64,000 bases of DNA, from NCBI GenBank assembly GCA_951812525.1, contig OX638316.1, positions 3,776,506-3,840,505 on the forward strand, in the 5' to 3' direction. Positions 51,972-61,669 of this stretch are shown piece by piece. Below the pieces are notes generated by a model, which had not been told where the DNA came from, made no database searches, and was given only the letters and a program-made list of their open reading frames with translations. The DNA comes from an uncultured Poribacteria bacterium. GTDB taxonomy: Bacteria > Poribacteria > WGA-4E > WGA-3G. Within the stretch, counting starts at the first letter, position 1. Every line of letters starts with the position of its first letter. The position numbers and the translations under genes were made by a program.

Positions 51972-54668
51972 CTACTTTACAATGACGAGTCGTCGTGTCT
52001 GCTGGAAGGATGGTGTTGTCAACTGATAAAAATAGACACCACTGGCAACGCGTTCACCGAGGGCATTACGTCCATCCCAATAAGCAGCATGCTCGCGACT
52101 ATTATAGAAGCCTGCGGATTGATAACCGAGAGAAAGTGTGCGAATCAACTTACCCGTTGTATCATAAATGGATATGGATACAGGGGTATCTTCCGAGAGT
52201 TGATAGGGAATCCACGTCTCTGGGTTAAACGGATTCGGATAGTTCTGCAACAACAGATTCTGCTCCGGTCTACCGATGCTATCAAGCCTGACAGTCAAGA
52301 CCGCTTTGGCAAGGTGCTCGGGGGTCACTTTAAAGCTGCGGGTCTGTGATTCAACATTGCCATGTGGATCGGTGACGCGTACTTCAATCACGTCTCCGAC
52401 TCGGACGACGCTCCGTCGTTCTAAGTCGGCAGTTGCCGCAGCGAAGTAATCACCTTGCACCGAGGTGGTAATCATGTGGTTTGTTCTCAGGTTACGGACG
52501 GTTACTTTGTAGCCGTCAAACGTTGGTTTACCTGCTAAGTTCCCACTGACGACGAACGCCCATGCTTCTTGGAGTATTTCCGTAGATATGGCGGGAGCTG
52601 CAGCAGTCTCTTCCGTTGGATCTGTCCACGGAGCACCGACGAAAGCAAAATTGCGGGCTTCTGGAACATTGACGATATAGCCCTTTCCACCTTCGATTGA
52701 AAACCCGTCGTCGGGTGCGCTTGGTGTCCAGGCGACGAAACGCTGGCTTGCCCTATCAAGCGTAATGAGGGTTGTACCCCCTGTCATAGCGACAAGTGCC
52801 TTGGCATTCATCGGTGTTGATGGTGCCAATGGCACAGAAAGCATGTTCAAACCTTTTGACAGCGAAACGGTGTAGGTGTTGCCAAAATGAGTGCTTACTG
52901 TCTCGGTCGCGAGTCTTGCGATAAACCCGTGTCTACGCCCATCTGCTGAGACATAGTTACCGACGACAGAGCCGTCCAGATTGAGGTTCCAGCCCTCCGT
53001 GATAACACTACCCGGATACTGCACTTCATGTAGTCCGTGCTGGAATGAACCGACATAGGTGCGCGGAATGTCACCTACTGCTTTGGCTCTGCCAACCATA
53101 ACGATACCCCTTGTATCTATATCGATGATACTATGAGCGAAAAAGTATTCCAGATTGGACGGGTCCAGATAGTCCAGAATTGTAAACCTGCCATCCGGTC
53201 TATACGCGTATGTATGATATAGACCTTCAGCGTCTACGTAGCTGCCTACGACAAGACCGCTTGCGTACACAAAATCGGCATAAGTTGCTGATGCTTCAGG
53301 AGCCTCAACAACTGTATCGCCTGAGAATCCGCGGCGAACGCCATTAGCACTTATAAAATTCCCCGTCAGTGCGCCGGTCGCATCACTGATACCGAATATT
53401 TGCGTTTCGAGGGCATCCGGAAAATCGTATTGCCGCAGTTCACCATTTTCTAAGATGACACCGTGATAGAGACCATCACTATCTTCGTAGTGCCCAGCAG
53501 CATTCCCGTTATTACCGAGCGCATAGAAATACGTATTCTGAGAGCCGGGGAAATCGTGTGTGGTAAAAACGCCATCAATCAGCGTAAATCCGACGGTTTT
53601 TTCGCCATCCGGACTCCGCGTGTTACCTGCGTAATCATCAAAATCGCTACTCGCCGTCAACTCTAAAAACTCTACACCCGGAACATCAATGCTCTGAAAT
53701 ATATAGTTGAAGTCGGCATCTGGGGTAGCGGGTTCCGTAGCAGTATCCGCTGTAGGTTTTGCGATAAAGCCGTGTCTGTTTCCATCTGCTGTATCATAGT
53801 GTCCAACGACGGAACTGTCCAGATTAATATTCCAGCCCTCCGTGATAACACTGCCCGGATACTGCACTTCATGTAGCCCATACCGAAGCGAACCGACATA
53901 AGTGCGGGGGACATCATCCACTGCTTTGGCTCTGCCAACGAGAATAGCTGCATCGTTGATACCATGGAGAAAAATGTATTCCAGAGTGGAGGCGTCCAGA
54001 TAATCCGCAATGAAGAATCTGCCATCCGGAGCAAATAGGTATGTATGATATAGACCTTCAGCGTCTACATAGGTGCCTACGATACGACCGCTCGAGTTCG
54101 CAAAATCGGCATAAGTTGCTGATGCATCAGGGTACTCAACGATCGTCTCTCCTGAGAATCCGCGGCGCACACCATCAACCCCTATAAAATTCCCCGTCAG
54201 TGCGCCGGTCGCATCACTGATACCGAATATTTGCGTTTCGAGGGCACCCGGAAAATCGTATTGTCGCAATTCACCGTTTTCCAAGACGACACCGTGGTAA
54301 AGACCGTCGCTATCTTGGTAGTGTCCGGCAGCATTCCCGTTATTACCGAGCGCATAAAAATGCGTTTTCTGCGAACCGGGGAAATCGTATGTGGTAAAAA
54401 CACCCTCAATGAGCGTAAAGGCGACTTCTTTTTCACCATCAGCGCTCCGCGCGTACCCTGCGTAATCCTCGAAGTCGCTACTCGCTGTCACCGCTAAAAA
54501 ATCTACACCCGGAACATCAATGCTTTCAAAGGTATAGCTAGAACCGGCGGACGCAACAGCGGATGCATTGTTATCTTGTGCAACAGTGTTCCTTAGGAAA
54601 AAGGAATTCAGGCATACGAACAACGTAAAAATAGATATAAAAAAATTCGTTCTAATCTGAGAATGCAT
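51972..54668 (-). CDS. HAF-repeat surface protein 2 (two modules)
   Basis: An 898-residue exported protein. The frame is open further upstream (to 54800), but the ATG at 54668 gives a normal signal peptide (FFISIFTLFVCLNSFFLRN, then VAQ) and has GAGGC upstream. Two HAF modules of about 270 residues are joined by a short linker (KPTADTATEPATPD), each opening with ESIDVPGVDFL or QSIDVPGVEFL and containing YFYALGNNGNAAGHY or HFYALGNNGNAAGHY. The LSKGLNMLSVPLAPS domain and the PNPFNP tail follow. It is very similar to the gene at 55213; some stretches are almost identical at DNA level. Confidence 0.85.
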   Translation of the reverse strand: MHSQIRTNFFISIFTLFVCLNSFFLRNTVAQDNNASAVASAGSSYTFESIDVPGVDFLAVTASSDFEDYAGYARSADGEKEVAFTLIEGVFTTYDFPGSQKTHFYALGNNGNAAGHYQDSDGLYHGVVLENGELRQYDFPGALETQIFGISDATGALTGNFIGVDGVRRGFSGETIVEYPDASATYADFANSSGRIVGTYVDAEGLYHTYLFAPDGRFFIADYLDASTLEYIFLHGINDAAILVGRAKAVDDVPRTYVGSLRYGLHEVQYPGSVITEGWNINLDSSVVGHYDTADGNRHGFIAKPTADTATEPATPDADFNYIFQSIDVPGVEFLELTASSDFDDYAGNTRSPDGEKTVGFTLIDGVFTTHDFPGSQNTYFYALGNNGNAAGHYEDSDGLYHGVILENGELRQYDFPDALETQIFGISDATGALTGNFISANGVRRGFSGDTVVEAPEASATYADFVYASGLVVGSYVDAEGLYHTYAYRPDGRFTILDYLDPSNLEYFFAHSIIDIDTRGIVMVGRAKAVGDIPRTYVGSFQHGLHEVQYPGSVITEGWNLNLDGSVVGNYVSADGRRHGFIARLATETVSTHFGNTYTVSLSKGLNMLSVPLAPSTPMNAKALVAMTGGTTLITLDRASQRFVAWTPSAPDDGFSIEGGKGYIVNVPEARNFAFVGAPWTDPTEETAAAPAISTEILQEAWAFVVSGNLAGKPTFDGYKVTVRNLRTNHMITTSVQGDYFAAATADLERRSVVRVGDVIEVRVTDPHGNVESQTRSFKVTPEHLAKAVLTVRLDSIGRPEQNLLLQNYPNPFNPETWIPYQLSEDTPVSISIYDTTGKLIRTLSLGYQSAGFYNSREHAAYWDGRNALGERVASGVYFYQLTTPSFQQTRRLVIVK

Positions 54669-55212
54669 AACTAAAGCCTCACTAGAATAGATATTATAAT
54701 GATTTATAGTCAATACCTTCGCAAAAAGGCTGACTAAATAGAGTAAACATCCTAAAGTTATGTGTAAGAAACAGGCAATTTGTAAAGGATACTTACCCAT
54801 GTCTGAAATTATAAGATTTACGCAGTTGGCTCATAAGCCCACCTGATAAGGCGGATTTAGCGAGTTAAAAATCATGAACGCTCGCGATGCCTGCTAAATC
54901 TGCGTATGTTCTGATTAAATTAAGTTAAGTTACCAGCGAAAAGTGCTGGATAAATAATGATAGATCATATATCCGACGTATTTAATGTGATTGATTTTTA
55001 TATATAAATACGTCACTATGACTATTATGGCATAATTTAACTTACTTAGACAAGTTAAATTAGAGAAAAAAGGAAAAGTTAAGAATAAGGGGAATATCGC
55101 TTACAGCGAAGGAGGAATTCGGCGGTTGGGATTTATAGAAGGCGGGGTTAGAAACCCCGCCAGCGAATGATAGGGTTGTTGCTATGTCAAAGTTTTAACA
55201 TGTTTCCGGGCT
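54669..55212. other. Intergenic region between HAF paralogues 2 and 3
   Basis: About 540 bases without a convincing gene; the open frame to 54800 is an unlikely extension of HAF gene 2. It is AT-rich around 54940-55080, with many TTAACTTA/TAAGTTAA words, and has a GC-rich hairpin at 55141-55161. Confidence 0.5.
55141..55161. terminator. Hairpin GGCGGGGTT-AGA-AACCCCGCC
   Basis: A perfect 9-bp GC-rich stem with a 3-base loop, about 50 bases 3' of HAF gene 3. It may terminate that gene or be a member of the intergenic palindrome family. Confidence 0.5.
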
Positions 55213-57912
55213 TTACTTTACAATGACGAGCCTACGTGTCTGCTGGAAAGAGGGTGTTGTCAACTGATAAAAATAGACGCCACTCGCGACGCGTTCTCCG
55301 AGTTCATTTCGTCCATCCCAATACGCAGCACGCTCGCGATTATTGTAAAAGCCAGCGGATTGGAAACCGAGCGGTAGTGTGCGAATCAACTTACCGGTTG
55401 TATCGTAAATGGAAACCGATACAGAACTGTCTTCCGAGAGTTGATATGGGATCCAGGTCTCCGGGTTAAATGGGTTCGGATAGTTCTGCAACAACAGATT
55501 CTGCTCGGGTCTACCAATGCCATCAAGTCTGACAGACAACACTGCGTTTGCTAGGTGCTCGGGGGTCACTTTAAAGCTGCGGGTCTGTGATTCAACATTG
55601 CCATGTGGATCGGTGACGCGGACTTCAATCACATCTCCGACTCGGACGACGCTCCGTCGCTCCAAGTCGGCAGTTGCCGCAGCGAAGTAATCACCTTGCA
55701 CCGAGGTGGTAATCAGACTGTTGGTTCTGAGGTTACGGACGATTACCTTATAGCCGTCAAACGTCGGTTTACCTGCCAAGTGTCCACTGACGACGAATGC
55801 CCATGCTTCTTGAAGTATCTCCGTGGATATGGCGGGAGCTGCAGCAGTCTCTTCCGTTGGATCTGTCCACGGAGCACCGACGAAAGCGAAGTTGCGAGCT
55901 TCTGGGACATTGACGATATAGCCATTTCCACCTTCGATTGAAAACCCGTCATCGGGGGCATCTGGCGTCCATGCGATGAAGTACTGTCTTGCCGCATTAA
56001 GCGTGATGATAGCTGTTGCTCCTGTCATAGCGACAAGGTTCTTGGCAGTCATCGGTTTTGATGGTGCCAATGGCACAGAAAGCATGTTCAAACCCTGAGG
56101 CAGTGTGACAGTGTAGGTATTGCCAAAATGAGTGCTCACTGCTTCGGTAGCAGGTCTGGCGATAAACCCGTGTCTGCGTCCATCCAGCGAATCATAGTGT
56201 CCGACCACAGAACCGTCTTGGTTGATATTATACCCCTCCGTGCTAACACTACCTGGAAACTGCAAGGGACGCAGCCCGTGCTGGAGTGAGCCGACAGAGG
56301 TGCGTGGGACATCACCTAAACGTTTGGATCTCCCAACAAGAGTGCCTACATCGTTGATACCGTGCACATAAAAGTATTCAAACTGATCTGCTTGTGGAAG
56401 GTCAAGAGATATAAACCTGCCATCCGGATTATGCATATATGGATGATATAGACCGTCAGCGTCTATGAAACTACCTACCATACGACCGCTGGCGTTCACA
56501 AAATCGGCGTATGTTGCTGATGCTTCCGGTACCTCGACTATTGCGTCGCCTGAGAATCCGCGGCGCACACCATCAGCCCCTATAAAATTCCCCGTCAGTG
56601 CGCCGGTCGCATCACTGATACCGTATATCTCCGTTTGAACGGCACCCGGAAAATTATATTCTCGCAACTCACCATTTTCTAAGACGACGCCGTGGAACAG
56701 ACCGTCGCTATTTTGGTAGTGTCCGGCAGCTTGCCCACTATTACCGAGTGCATAGAAATGCGTTTTCTGTGAACCGGGGAAATCGTAGGTCGTAAAAACG
56801 CCGTCAATGAGCGTAAATGCGACTTCTTTTTCACCATCAGCACTTTTTGTGTAACCGGCGTAATCCTCAAAGTCGCTACTCGCCGTCAACGCTAAAAAGT
56901 CTATACCCGGAACATCAATACTCTCGAAAGTATAGTTGAGGTCGGCGGGTGTGGGAACAGGTTCAGGGTCAACTTGTGCAACAGCATCCGTTATGGGTCT
57001 TGCGATAAATCCGTGTCTGCGTCCATCCGCTGAGTCATAGTGCCCGACGATAGAACCGTCCTGATTAATATTATAGCCTTCCGTGCTAATACTGTCTGGA
57101 ACCATAAATGTCTCTAGTCCTGCCTGGAATGTGCCGACAAGGGTGCTCGGAACACTATCCACCCGTTTGGTTCGGGCAACAACAATCCTGGCATCGTTGA
57201 TACCGTGCACAAAAAAGTATTCCAGATTTTCTGCTTGTGGAAGGTCGAGAGATACAAATCTGCCTGCTGGGGTACGAATGTATGGATGATATAGACCGTC
57301 AGCATCTACGTAGCTGCCCACCATACCACCACTTGCGTTCACAAAATCGGCGTATGTTTCTAATGCTCCAGGAGCCTCAATGATTTCGTCGCCTGAGAAT
57401 CCGCGGCGAACGCCAGAAGCATCTGTAAAATTACCCGTTAGTTTCCCTGTTGCATCGCTAATACCATATATCTCCGTTTGGACGGAACCAGGAAAATTAT
57501 ATTCCCGCAGCTCGCCACCTTCTAAGATGATCCCGTGGAACAGACCGTCGCTATCTTGGTAGTGTCCGGCAGCGTTTCCATTGTTACCGAGAGCGAAGAA
57601 ATAAGTGTTCTGTGAGTTAGGGAAATCATACGTTGTTAAAACGCCATCAATGAGCGTAAATGCGATTTCTTTTTCACCATCAGCACTTTTTGTGTAGCCA
57701 GCGTAATCCTCAAAGTCGCTACTCGCCGTCAATGCTAAAAAATCTACATCCGGAACATCAATGCTCTCAAAAGTATAGTTCTCGCTGGCAGATGCGGTAA
57801 TAAGTGGACCGCTATCTTGTGCAGCGGTGTTCATTAGGAAAAGGGAATTAAGGCACAGGAACAACGTAAACGTATAAAAGGAAAAATTGGTTTTTTTAAT
57901 ATGAGTGTCCAT
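55213..57912 (-). CDS. HAF-repeat surface protein 3 (two modules)
   Basis: An 899-residue exported protein with a signal peptide (FYTFTLFLCLNSLFLMNTAA) and two HAF modules (each opening YTFESIDVPxxDFLALTASS). It has the same LNMLSVPLAPS domain and the same C-terminal NLLLQNYPNPFNPETWIPYQ...RRLVIVK tail as its neighbour. HAF repeats are predicted extracellular repeats of unknown function. It is the most upstream of the three tandem paralogues. AAAGG precedes the ATG. Confidence 0.85.
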   Translation of the reverse strand: MDTHIKKTNFSFYTFTLFLCLNSLFLMNTAAQDSGPLITASASENYTFESIDVPDVDFLALTASSDFEDYAGYTKSADGEKEIAFTLIDGVLTTYDFPNSQNTYFFALGNNGNAAGHYQDSDGLFHGIILEGGELREYNFPGSVQTEIYGISDATGKLTGNFTDASGVRRGFSGDEIIEAPGALETYADFVNASGGMVGSYVDADGLYHPYIRTPAGRFVSLDLPQAENLEYFFVHGINDARIVVARTKRVDSVPSTLVGTFQAGLETFMVPDSISTEGYNINQDGSIVGHYDSADGRRHGFIARPITDAVAQVDPEPVPTPADLNYTFESIDVPGIDFLALTASSDFEDYAGYTKSADGEKEVAFTLIDGVFTTYDFPGSQKTHFYALGNSGQAAGHYQNSDGLFHGVVLENGELREYNFPGAVQTEIYGISDATGALTGNFIGADGVRRGFSGDAIVEVPEASATYADFVNASGRMVGSFIDADGLYHPYMHNPDGRFISLDLPQADQFEYFYVHGINDVGTLVGRSKRLGDVPRTSVGSLQHGLRPLQFPGSVSTEGYNINQDGSVVGHYDSLDGRRHGFIARPATEAVSTHFGNTYTVTLPQGLNMLSVPLAPSKPMTAKNLVAMTGATAIITLNAARQYFIAWTPDAPDDGFSIEGGNGYIVNVPEARNFAFVGAPWTDPTEETAAAPAISTEILQEAWAFVVSGHLAGKPTFDGYKVIVRNLRTNSLITTSVQGDYFAAATADLERRSVVRVGDVIEVRVTDPHGNVESQTRSFKVTPEHLANAVLSVRLDGIGRPEQNLLLQNYPNPFNPETWIPYQLSEDSSVSVSIYDTTGKLIRTLPLGFQSAGFYNNRERAAYWDGRNELGERVASGVYFYQLTTPSFQQTRRLVIVK

Positions 57913-58221
57913 AACGAAGACCTTTCGTAATGCTTAAAGTATTGTCTGTAAAGAGTTAAAAACAATATGTCAGGACCCTGACCTAAGGGATAATGCGTCT
58001 AGCTGAAGTTTTGCAAGTTTGCGTTTAATAATCGGTAAAAGTAAGGACTGGGTGTCCTAGTAAATTCGGAAGTACAGTACTAATAGTATGTACCATTTTC
58101 CAAAAAAATGAAAGAAAAATCTTATCTGTTATTTATTTTTTGAGAGACCTGTTCCTCATTTTGAAAAATAATGCATCTGTGGGGTATGTTAGCATTTCTT
58201 TCTTCTATGGCGGTGTGAAAG
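57913..58221. other. Intergenic region between HAF gene 3 and Ldh_2 pair
   Basis: About 310 gene-free bases. The stretch 58100-58180 is AT-rich. Nothing else is recognised. Confidence 0.4.
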
Positions 58222-59223
58222 TTATTCGTCCCAGGGCAATGGTACACCTAACCTTTCACTGACAGCGCGTGCGGATTCTTGTTCCATCTCACCGTAACGA
58301 ATACCTTCACGACGATGATGGTCCATCCGCTCCGTCTCGATAGCACCGGGTAACAGTGCTTTGTCGGTTCCGGGCATCGGTTCGTATGTTTCTCGAACGT
58401 CATGCACCATTCGATCGACTTCTGTGTGGAAAAGATCGGGTGGTACAACGGATTCGATGTCTATAGCGAGGACCATACCACCTTGTGGATGGCTCCATTT
58501 TGCGGTGTCTTCTGATGGCGGTTCAGTAAAACCAGTTAGTCCGCCACCGAGTAAGTGTGCCACAGCGGTGTAACCGATACTCTTAAAGAAGGCAGCAGGG
58601 ATAATCGAAAGCAGCGCATCAAATTCGGGACCGCGTTGGTAATCCGCCATGATACAGGTCGCTGCGTCCAGAATAACAGGTGGCTCATTACCTGAGGGTA
58701 TAGCGAAACAGATGGGTGGATTGCCATAATAACCAAGCTGCGGTTTGGAGTCTTGGTTTCCGGCGTTGCCGTGGTTCCGAGATCCCTGCACCGAAAAACC
58801 GATACAACCGGCTTCGTTACACATACGCGCATAGTGTCCCGCCGATCCGTAGTGTCCAATGTAGCGGACAAGCCCCATCCCGACACCTACCTCTTTCGCT
58901 TTGGCGATCGCATGTTCTGTGGCACGAACCATTGGGAGATAACCAAGCGTGCCATTGCCGTCAAGCACCACAGCAGTCGGTGTTTCGTGTATGATTTGAA
59001 TGTTAGGACGTGGGTTCATACTCCCACTTTCAAAACCTGCACAATATCTATTAACAGTCCGCGTGCCGTGGCTGCGGACACCTCGTAAATCGGAATTGAC
59101 AAGTAACCGACTGATGAGTGCGGCATGCTCGTGTGTAAGACCTGCTCTCTCAAAGCAGGTGGTAGAGAAGTTGAGAAGTCGTTCCTCATCTACTAAGACG
59201 AAGTTTTCTGGTGGTCTATTCAT
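58222..59223 (-). CDS. Ldh_2 family malate/L-lactate dehydrogenase, paralogue A
   Basis: A 333-residue NAD(P)-dependent 2-hydroxyacid dehydrogenase of the Ldh_2 (YlbC/MDH2) family, unrelated to classical LDH. Landmarks are LLVNSDLRGVRSHGTRTVNR (catalytic histidine), GHYGSAGHYARMC, GNPPICFAIPSG and the C-terminal EGIRYG. It is close to the gene at 59254 along its whole length, so the two arose by tandem duplication. Differences cluster in the first 60 residues and around residue 240. The substrate (malate, lactate, ureidoglycolate or another) is not evident. Confidence 0.88.
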   Translation of the reverse strand: MNRPPENFVLVDEERLLNFSTTCFERAGLTHEHAALISRLLVNSDLRGVRSHGTRTVNRYCAGFESGSMNPRPNIQIIHETPTAVVLDGNGTLGYLPMVRATEHAIAKAKEVGVGMGLVRYIGHYGSAGHYARMCNEAGCIGFSVQGSRNHGNAGNQDSKPQLGYYGNPPICFAIPSGNEPPVILDAATCIMADYQRGPEFDALLSIIPAAFFKSIGYTAVAHLLGGGLTGFTEPPSEDTAKWSHPQGGMVLAIDIESVVPPDLFHTEVDRMVHDVRETYEPMPGTDKALLPGAIETERMDHHRREGIRYGEMEQESARAVSERLGVPLPWDE

Positions 59224-59253
59224 GATTTTTACCTAATCCTTGGTTTGAAGAGG

Positions 59254-60258
59254 TTATTCGTCCCAAGGCAACGGCACGTCTAACCGCTCACTGGCGCCAC
59301 GTGCGGATGCCTGTTCCATCTCACCATAACGGATACCCTCGCGACGATGCTGTTCCGTGCGTTCCGTTTCGATAGCGCCGGGTAGCAGTGCTCTGTCTGA
59401 CCCTGGCATCGGTTCGTATGTTTCACGGACATCATGCACCATCCGATCGACTTCCGCATGGAAAACAGCGGGTGGTACAACGGATTCAATATGTATTGCA
59501 AGGACCATACCGCCCATACCCGCGCCTGCCCATTTTGCAGTGTCCTCCGGTGGTGGCTCAGTGAAACCGGTCAACGCGCCACCGAGTAGGCTTGCCACAG
59601 CAGTGTAGCCCATACTTTTGAAGAAAGCGGCAGGGATGACTGAAAGCAAAGCATCGAATTCGGGACCGCGTTGGTAATCCGCCATGATACAGGTTGCAGC
59701 GTCCAAAATAACCGGCGGTTCATCGCCAGAGGGAATGGCAAAACAGATCGGCGGATTACCGTAGTAGCCGAGTTGTGGTTTTGAATCTTGGTTTCCGGCA
59801 TTGCCTTGATGCTGATACCCTTGCACCGAAAAACCGACACAACCGGCTTCGTTACACATACGCGCATAGTGTCCTGCCGATCCGTAGTGTCCAATATAAC
59901 GGACAAGCCCCATTCCGATGCCCACGTCTTTTGCCTTGGCAATGGCGTGCTCGGTGGCGCGAACCATCGGAAGATAGCCGAGTGTGCCGTTGCCATCAAG
60001 CACCACAGCCGTTGGTGTTTCATGGATAACGCGGATATTGGGATTTGGGTTGAAGCTGCCGTTTTCAAAGCCACCACAATATCCATTAACGGTCGCTGTG
60101 CCGTGACTCCGAACCCCTCGTAAATCAGAATTCACGAGCAACCGACTGATGAGTGCGGCGTGCTCGTGTGTAATTCCTGCTTTCTCAAAGCAGGCGGTAG
60201 AGAAGTTGAGAAGTCGTTCTTCATCTACGTGAATGAAGGCTTCTGGTGGTCTATTCAT
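59254..60258 (-). CDS. Ldh_2 family malate/L-lactate dehydrogenase, paralogue B
   Basis: A 334-residue paralogue of the gene at 58222, with the same landmarks (LLVNSDLRGVRSHGTATVNG, GHYGSAGHYARMC, ILDAATCIMADYQRGPEF). It has glycine-rich WAGAGMGGM where paralogue A has WSHPQGGM. The two genes are 30 bases apart on one strand and likely co-transcribed after the ABC binding-protein gene. The substrate is unknown. Confidence 0.88.
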   Translation of the reverse strand: MNRPPEAFIHVDEERLLNFSTACFEKAGITHEHAALISRLLVNSDLRGVRSHGTATVNGYCGGFENGSFNPNPNIRVIHETPTAVVLDGNGTLGYLPMVRATEHAIAKAKDVGIGMGLVRYIGHYGSAGHYARMCNEAGCVGFSVQGYQHQGNAGNQDSKPQLGYYGNPPICFAIPSGDEPPVILDAATCIMADYQRGPEFDALLSVIPAAFFKSMGYTAVASLLGGALTGFTEPPPEDTAKWAGAGMGGMVLAIHIESVVPPAVFHAEVDRMVHDVRETYEPMPGSDRALLPGAIETERTEQHRREGIRYGEMEQASARGASERLDVPLPWDE

Positions 60259-60309
60259 GTTTTCTCCCTGCTCCTCGCATTATACGTTATCGGAATTGAA
60301 AGCATCTAT

Positions 60310-61467
60310 TTAAGGATCAATCTGCTTATAGAACTGCTTGTTGCCGTCTTTGATGGTGAAAATTACAGCACTTTTGGTCGGATGACGGTTTTCATCATAA
60401 CCGGCGACACGCGTTGCACCAATATAGTTTTCTGTAGCAGCGAGTTGCTGGTGGATTTTATCAGGATCGAGACTGCCTGCCCGTTCGACTGCTTCAAAAA
60501 GCAATTTGACGGCATCGTAACTGACCGCGACACCACCGGTCGGTGTAGATTCATATATAGATTTGTAAGTGTCAACAAATGCACGCGCCATCGGCTCGTC
60601 TGTGTCTGGCGAGAAATGCCCACTGAAAAAGCTATCCTCTACTCCGGCGTTTTCGTTGCCGAACAGGAGTTCGTTGTCCCATGAATCCGCACCAAGGAAA
60701 ATCGTGGGTTCGCCAGCTGCATTTTGCAAAGGTATTGTTCGTGCTTGTTGTGTTATCAGCGCAATATCTTGAACAAAGCCGGATGTAAAAAGCGCATCAG
60801 GTTTCGCAGCTGCGATGTTCGTTAGTTGTGCTGTAAAATCTGACAGGTCGCCTTCGTAGAATTCATGGACAACAATTTCACCACCGAGTTTGCTGAAATT
60901 GAGTGCGAAGAATTCAGATATACCTTCCGTATAGAGATCTCCTTGTCGAGTCAGGAGTGCTGCGGTGGTAATATTGAGATCTTCTATCGCAAACTGTGCC
61001 ATGACAGCACCTTGGAAACTGTCCGTGAAGGATGCCATGAAAACGAAATTGCCAGCGTTCGTCACATTTGGATTCGTCGCTGTTGTAGTCATCATCGGGA
61101 TACCATAACTTTGGGCTATAGGTCCTACCTCAACAGCGTGGGATGAGCGGTTCGGTCCAATAAGAGCAATAATTTCGTCTTCAACGATAAGTTTCTCGGC
61201 AATATGGAGAGAGACTTCCAATGTTGCTTCTTTGTTAATGTGTCCAATCAGTTCGACTGGCATTCCAAGAAGTCCACCTGTCTCGTTAATTTCTCTGACA
61301 GCCAACTCTGCCCCGTTTGGATATGTCACGCGTTCGCCTGCCACAATGAAACCGATCTTAAGAGTTTGCTGTTCTTGACTTGGTGTAACAATCTTTTGGG
61401 CTCTGTCACATCCGATGTGTGTGACGAACAACCCGATAAGACTCATTAGAGCCAGAAATTTGCGCAT
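60310..61467 (-). CDS. ABC transporter substrate-binding lipoprotein (LivJ-type)
   Basis: A 385-residue periplasmic binding protein of the Peripla_BP_6 (branched-chain amino acid/amide) type. The lipoprotein signal is MRKFLALMSLIGLFVTHIGC. The mature part begins LKIGFIVAGERVTYPNGAEL and has the family segments GLLGMPVELIG, ALIGPNRSSHAVEVGPIAQ and GGVAVSYDAVKLL. The permease and ATPase genes are not adjacent in view. The ligand is unknown. Confidence 0.88.
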   Translation of the reverse strand: MRKFLALMSLIGLFVTHIGCDRAQKIVTPSQEQQTLKIGFIVAGERVTYPNGAELAVREINETGGLLGMPVELIGHINKEATLEVSLHIAEKLIVEDEIIALIGPNRSSHAVEVGPIAQSYGIPMMTTTATNPNVTNAGNFVFMASFTDSFQGAVMAQFAIEDLNITTAALLTRQGDLYTEGISEFFALNFSKLGGEIVVHEFYEGDLSDFTAQLTNIAAAKPDALFTSGFVQDIALITQQARTIPLQNAAGEPTIFLGADSWDNELLFGNENAGVEDSFFSGHFSPDTDEPMARAFVDTYKSIYESTPTGGVAVSYDAVKLLFEAVERAGSLDPDKIHQQLAATENYIGATRVAGYDENRHPTKSAVIFTIKDGNKQFYKQIDP

Positions 61468-61669
61468 TATAATATAAGATCCTTATAAAAAATGATTTGC
61501 TAAGTTTTAGATATTTGCTACAATGTTCTAGGTAGCACGGATTTCTTCAAGCAGTTTGAAAAGAAAAATAGGTGAGTATCTGAGAGCAGGACATGCTCTG
61601 TAAAATATAAATTATTATCCTTTATTTTCTGAAAATAAACAAGCGATTTCTATATAAACTCTATCGACT

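Noticed and set aside
54669-54800. Longer start of HAF gene 2
   Set aside because: The internal ATG at 54668 gives a normal signal peptide like that of its paralogue; the extension would put a second hydrophobic segment before it.
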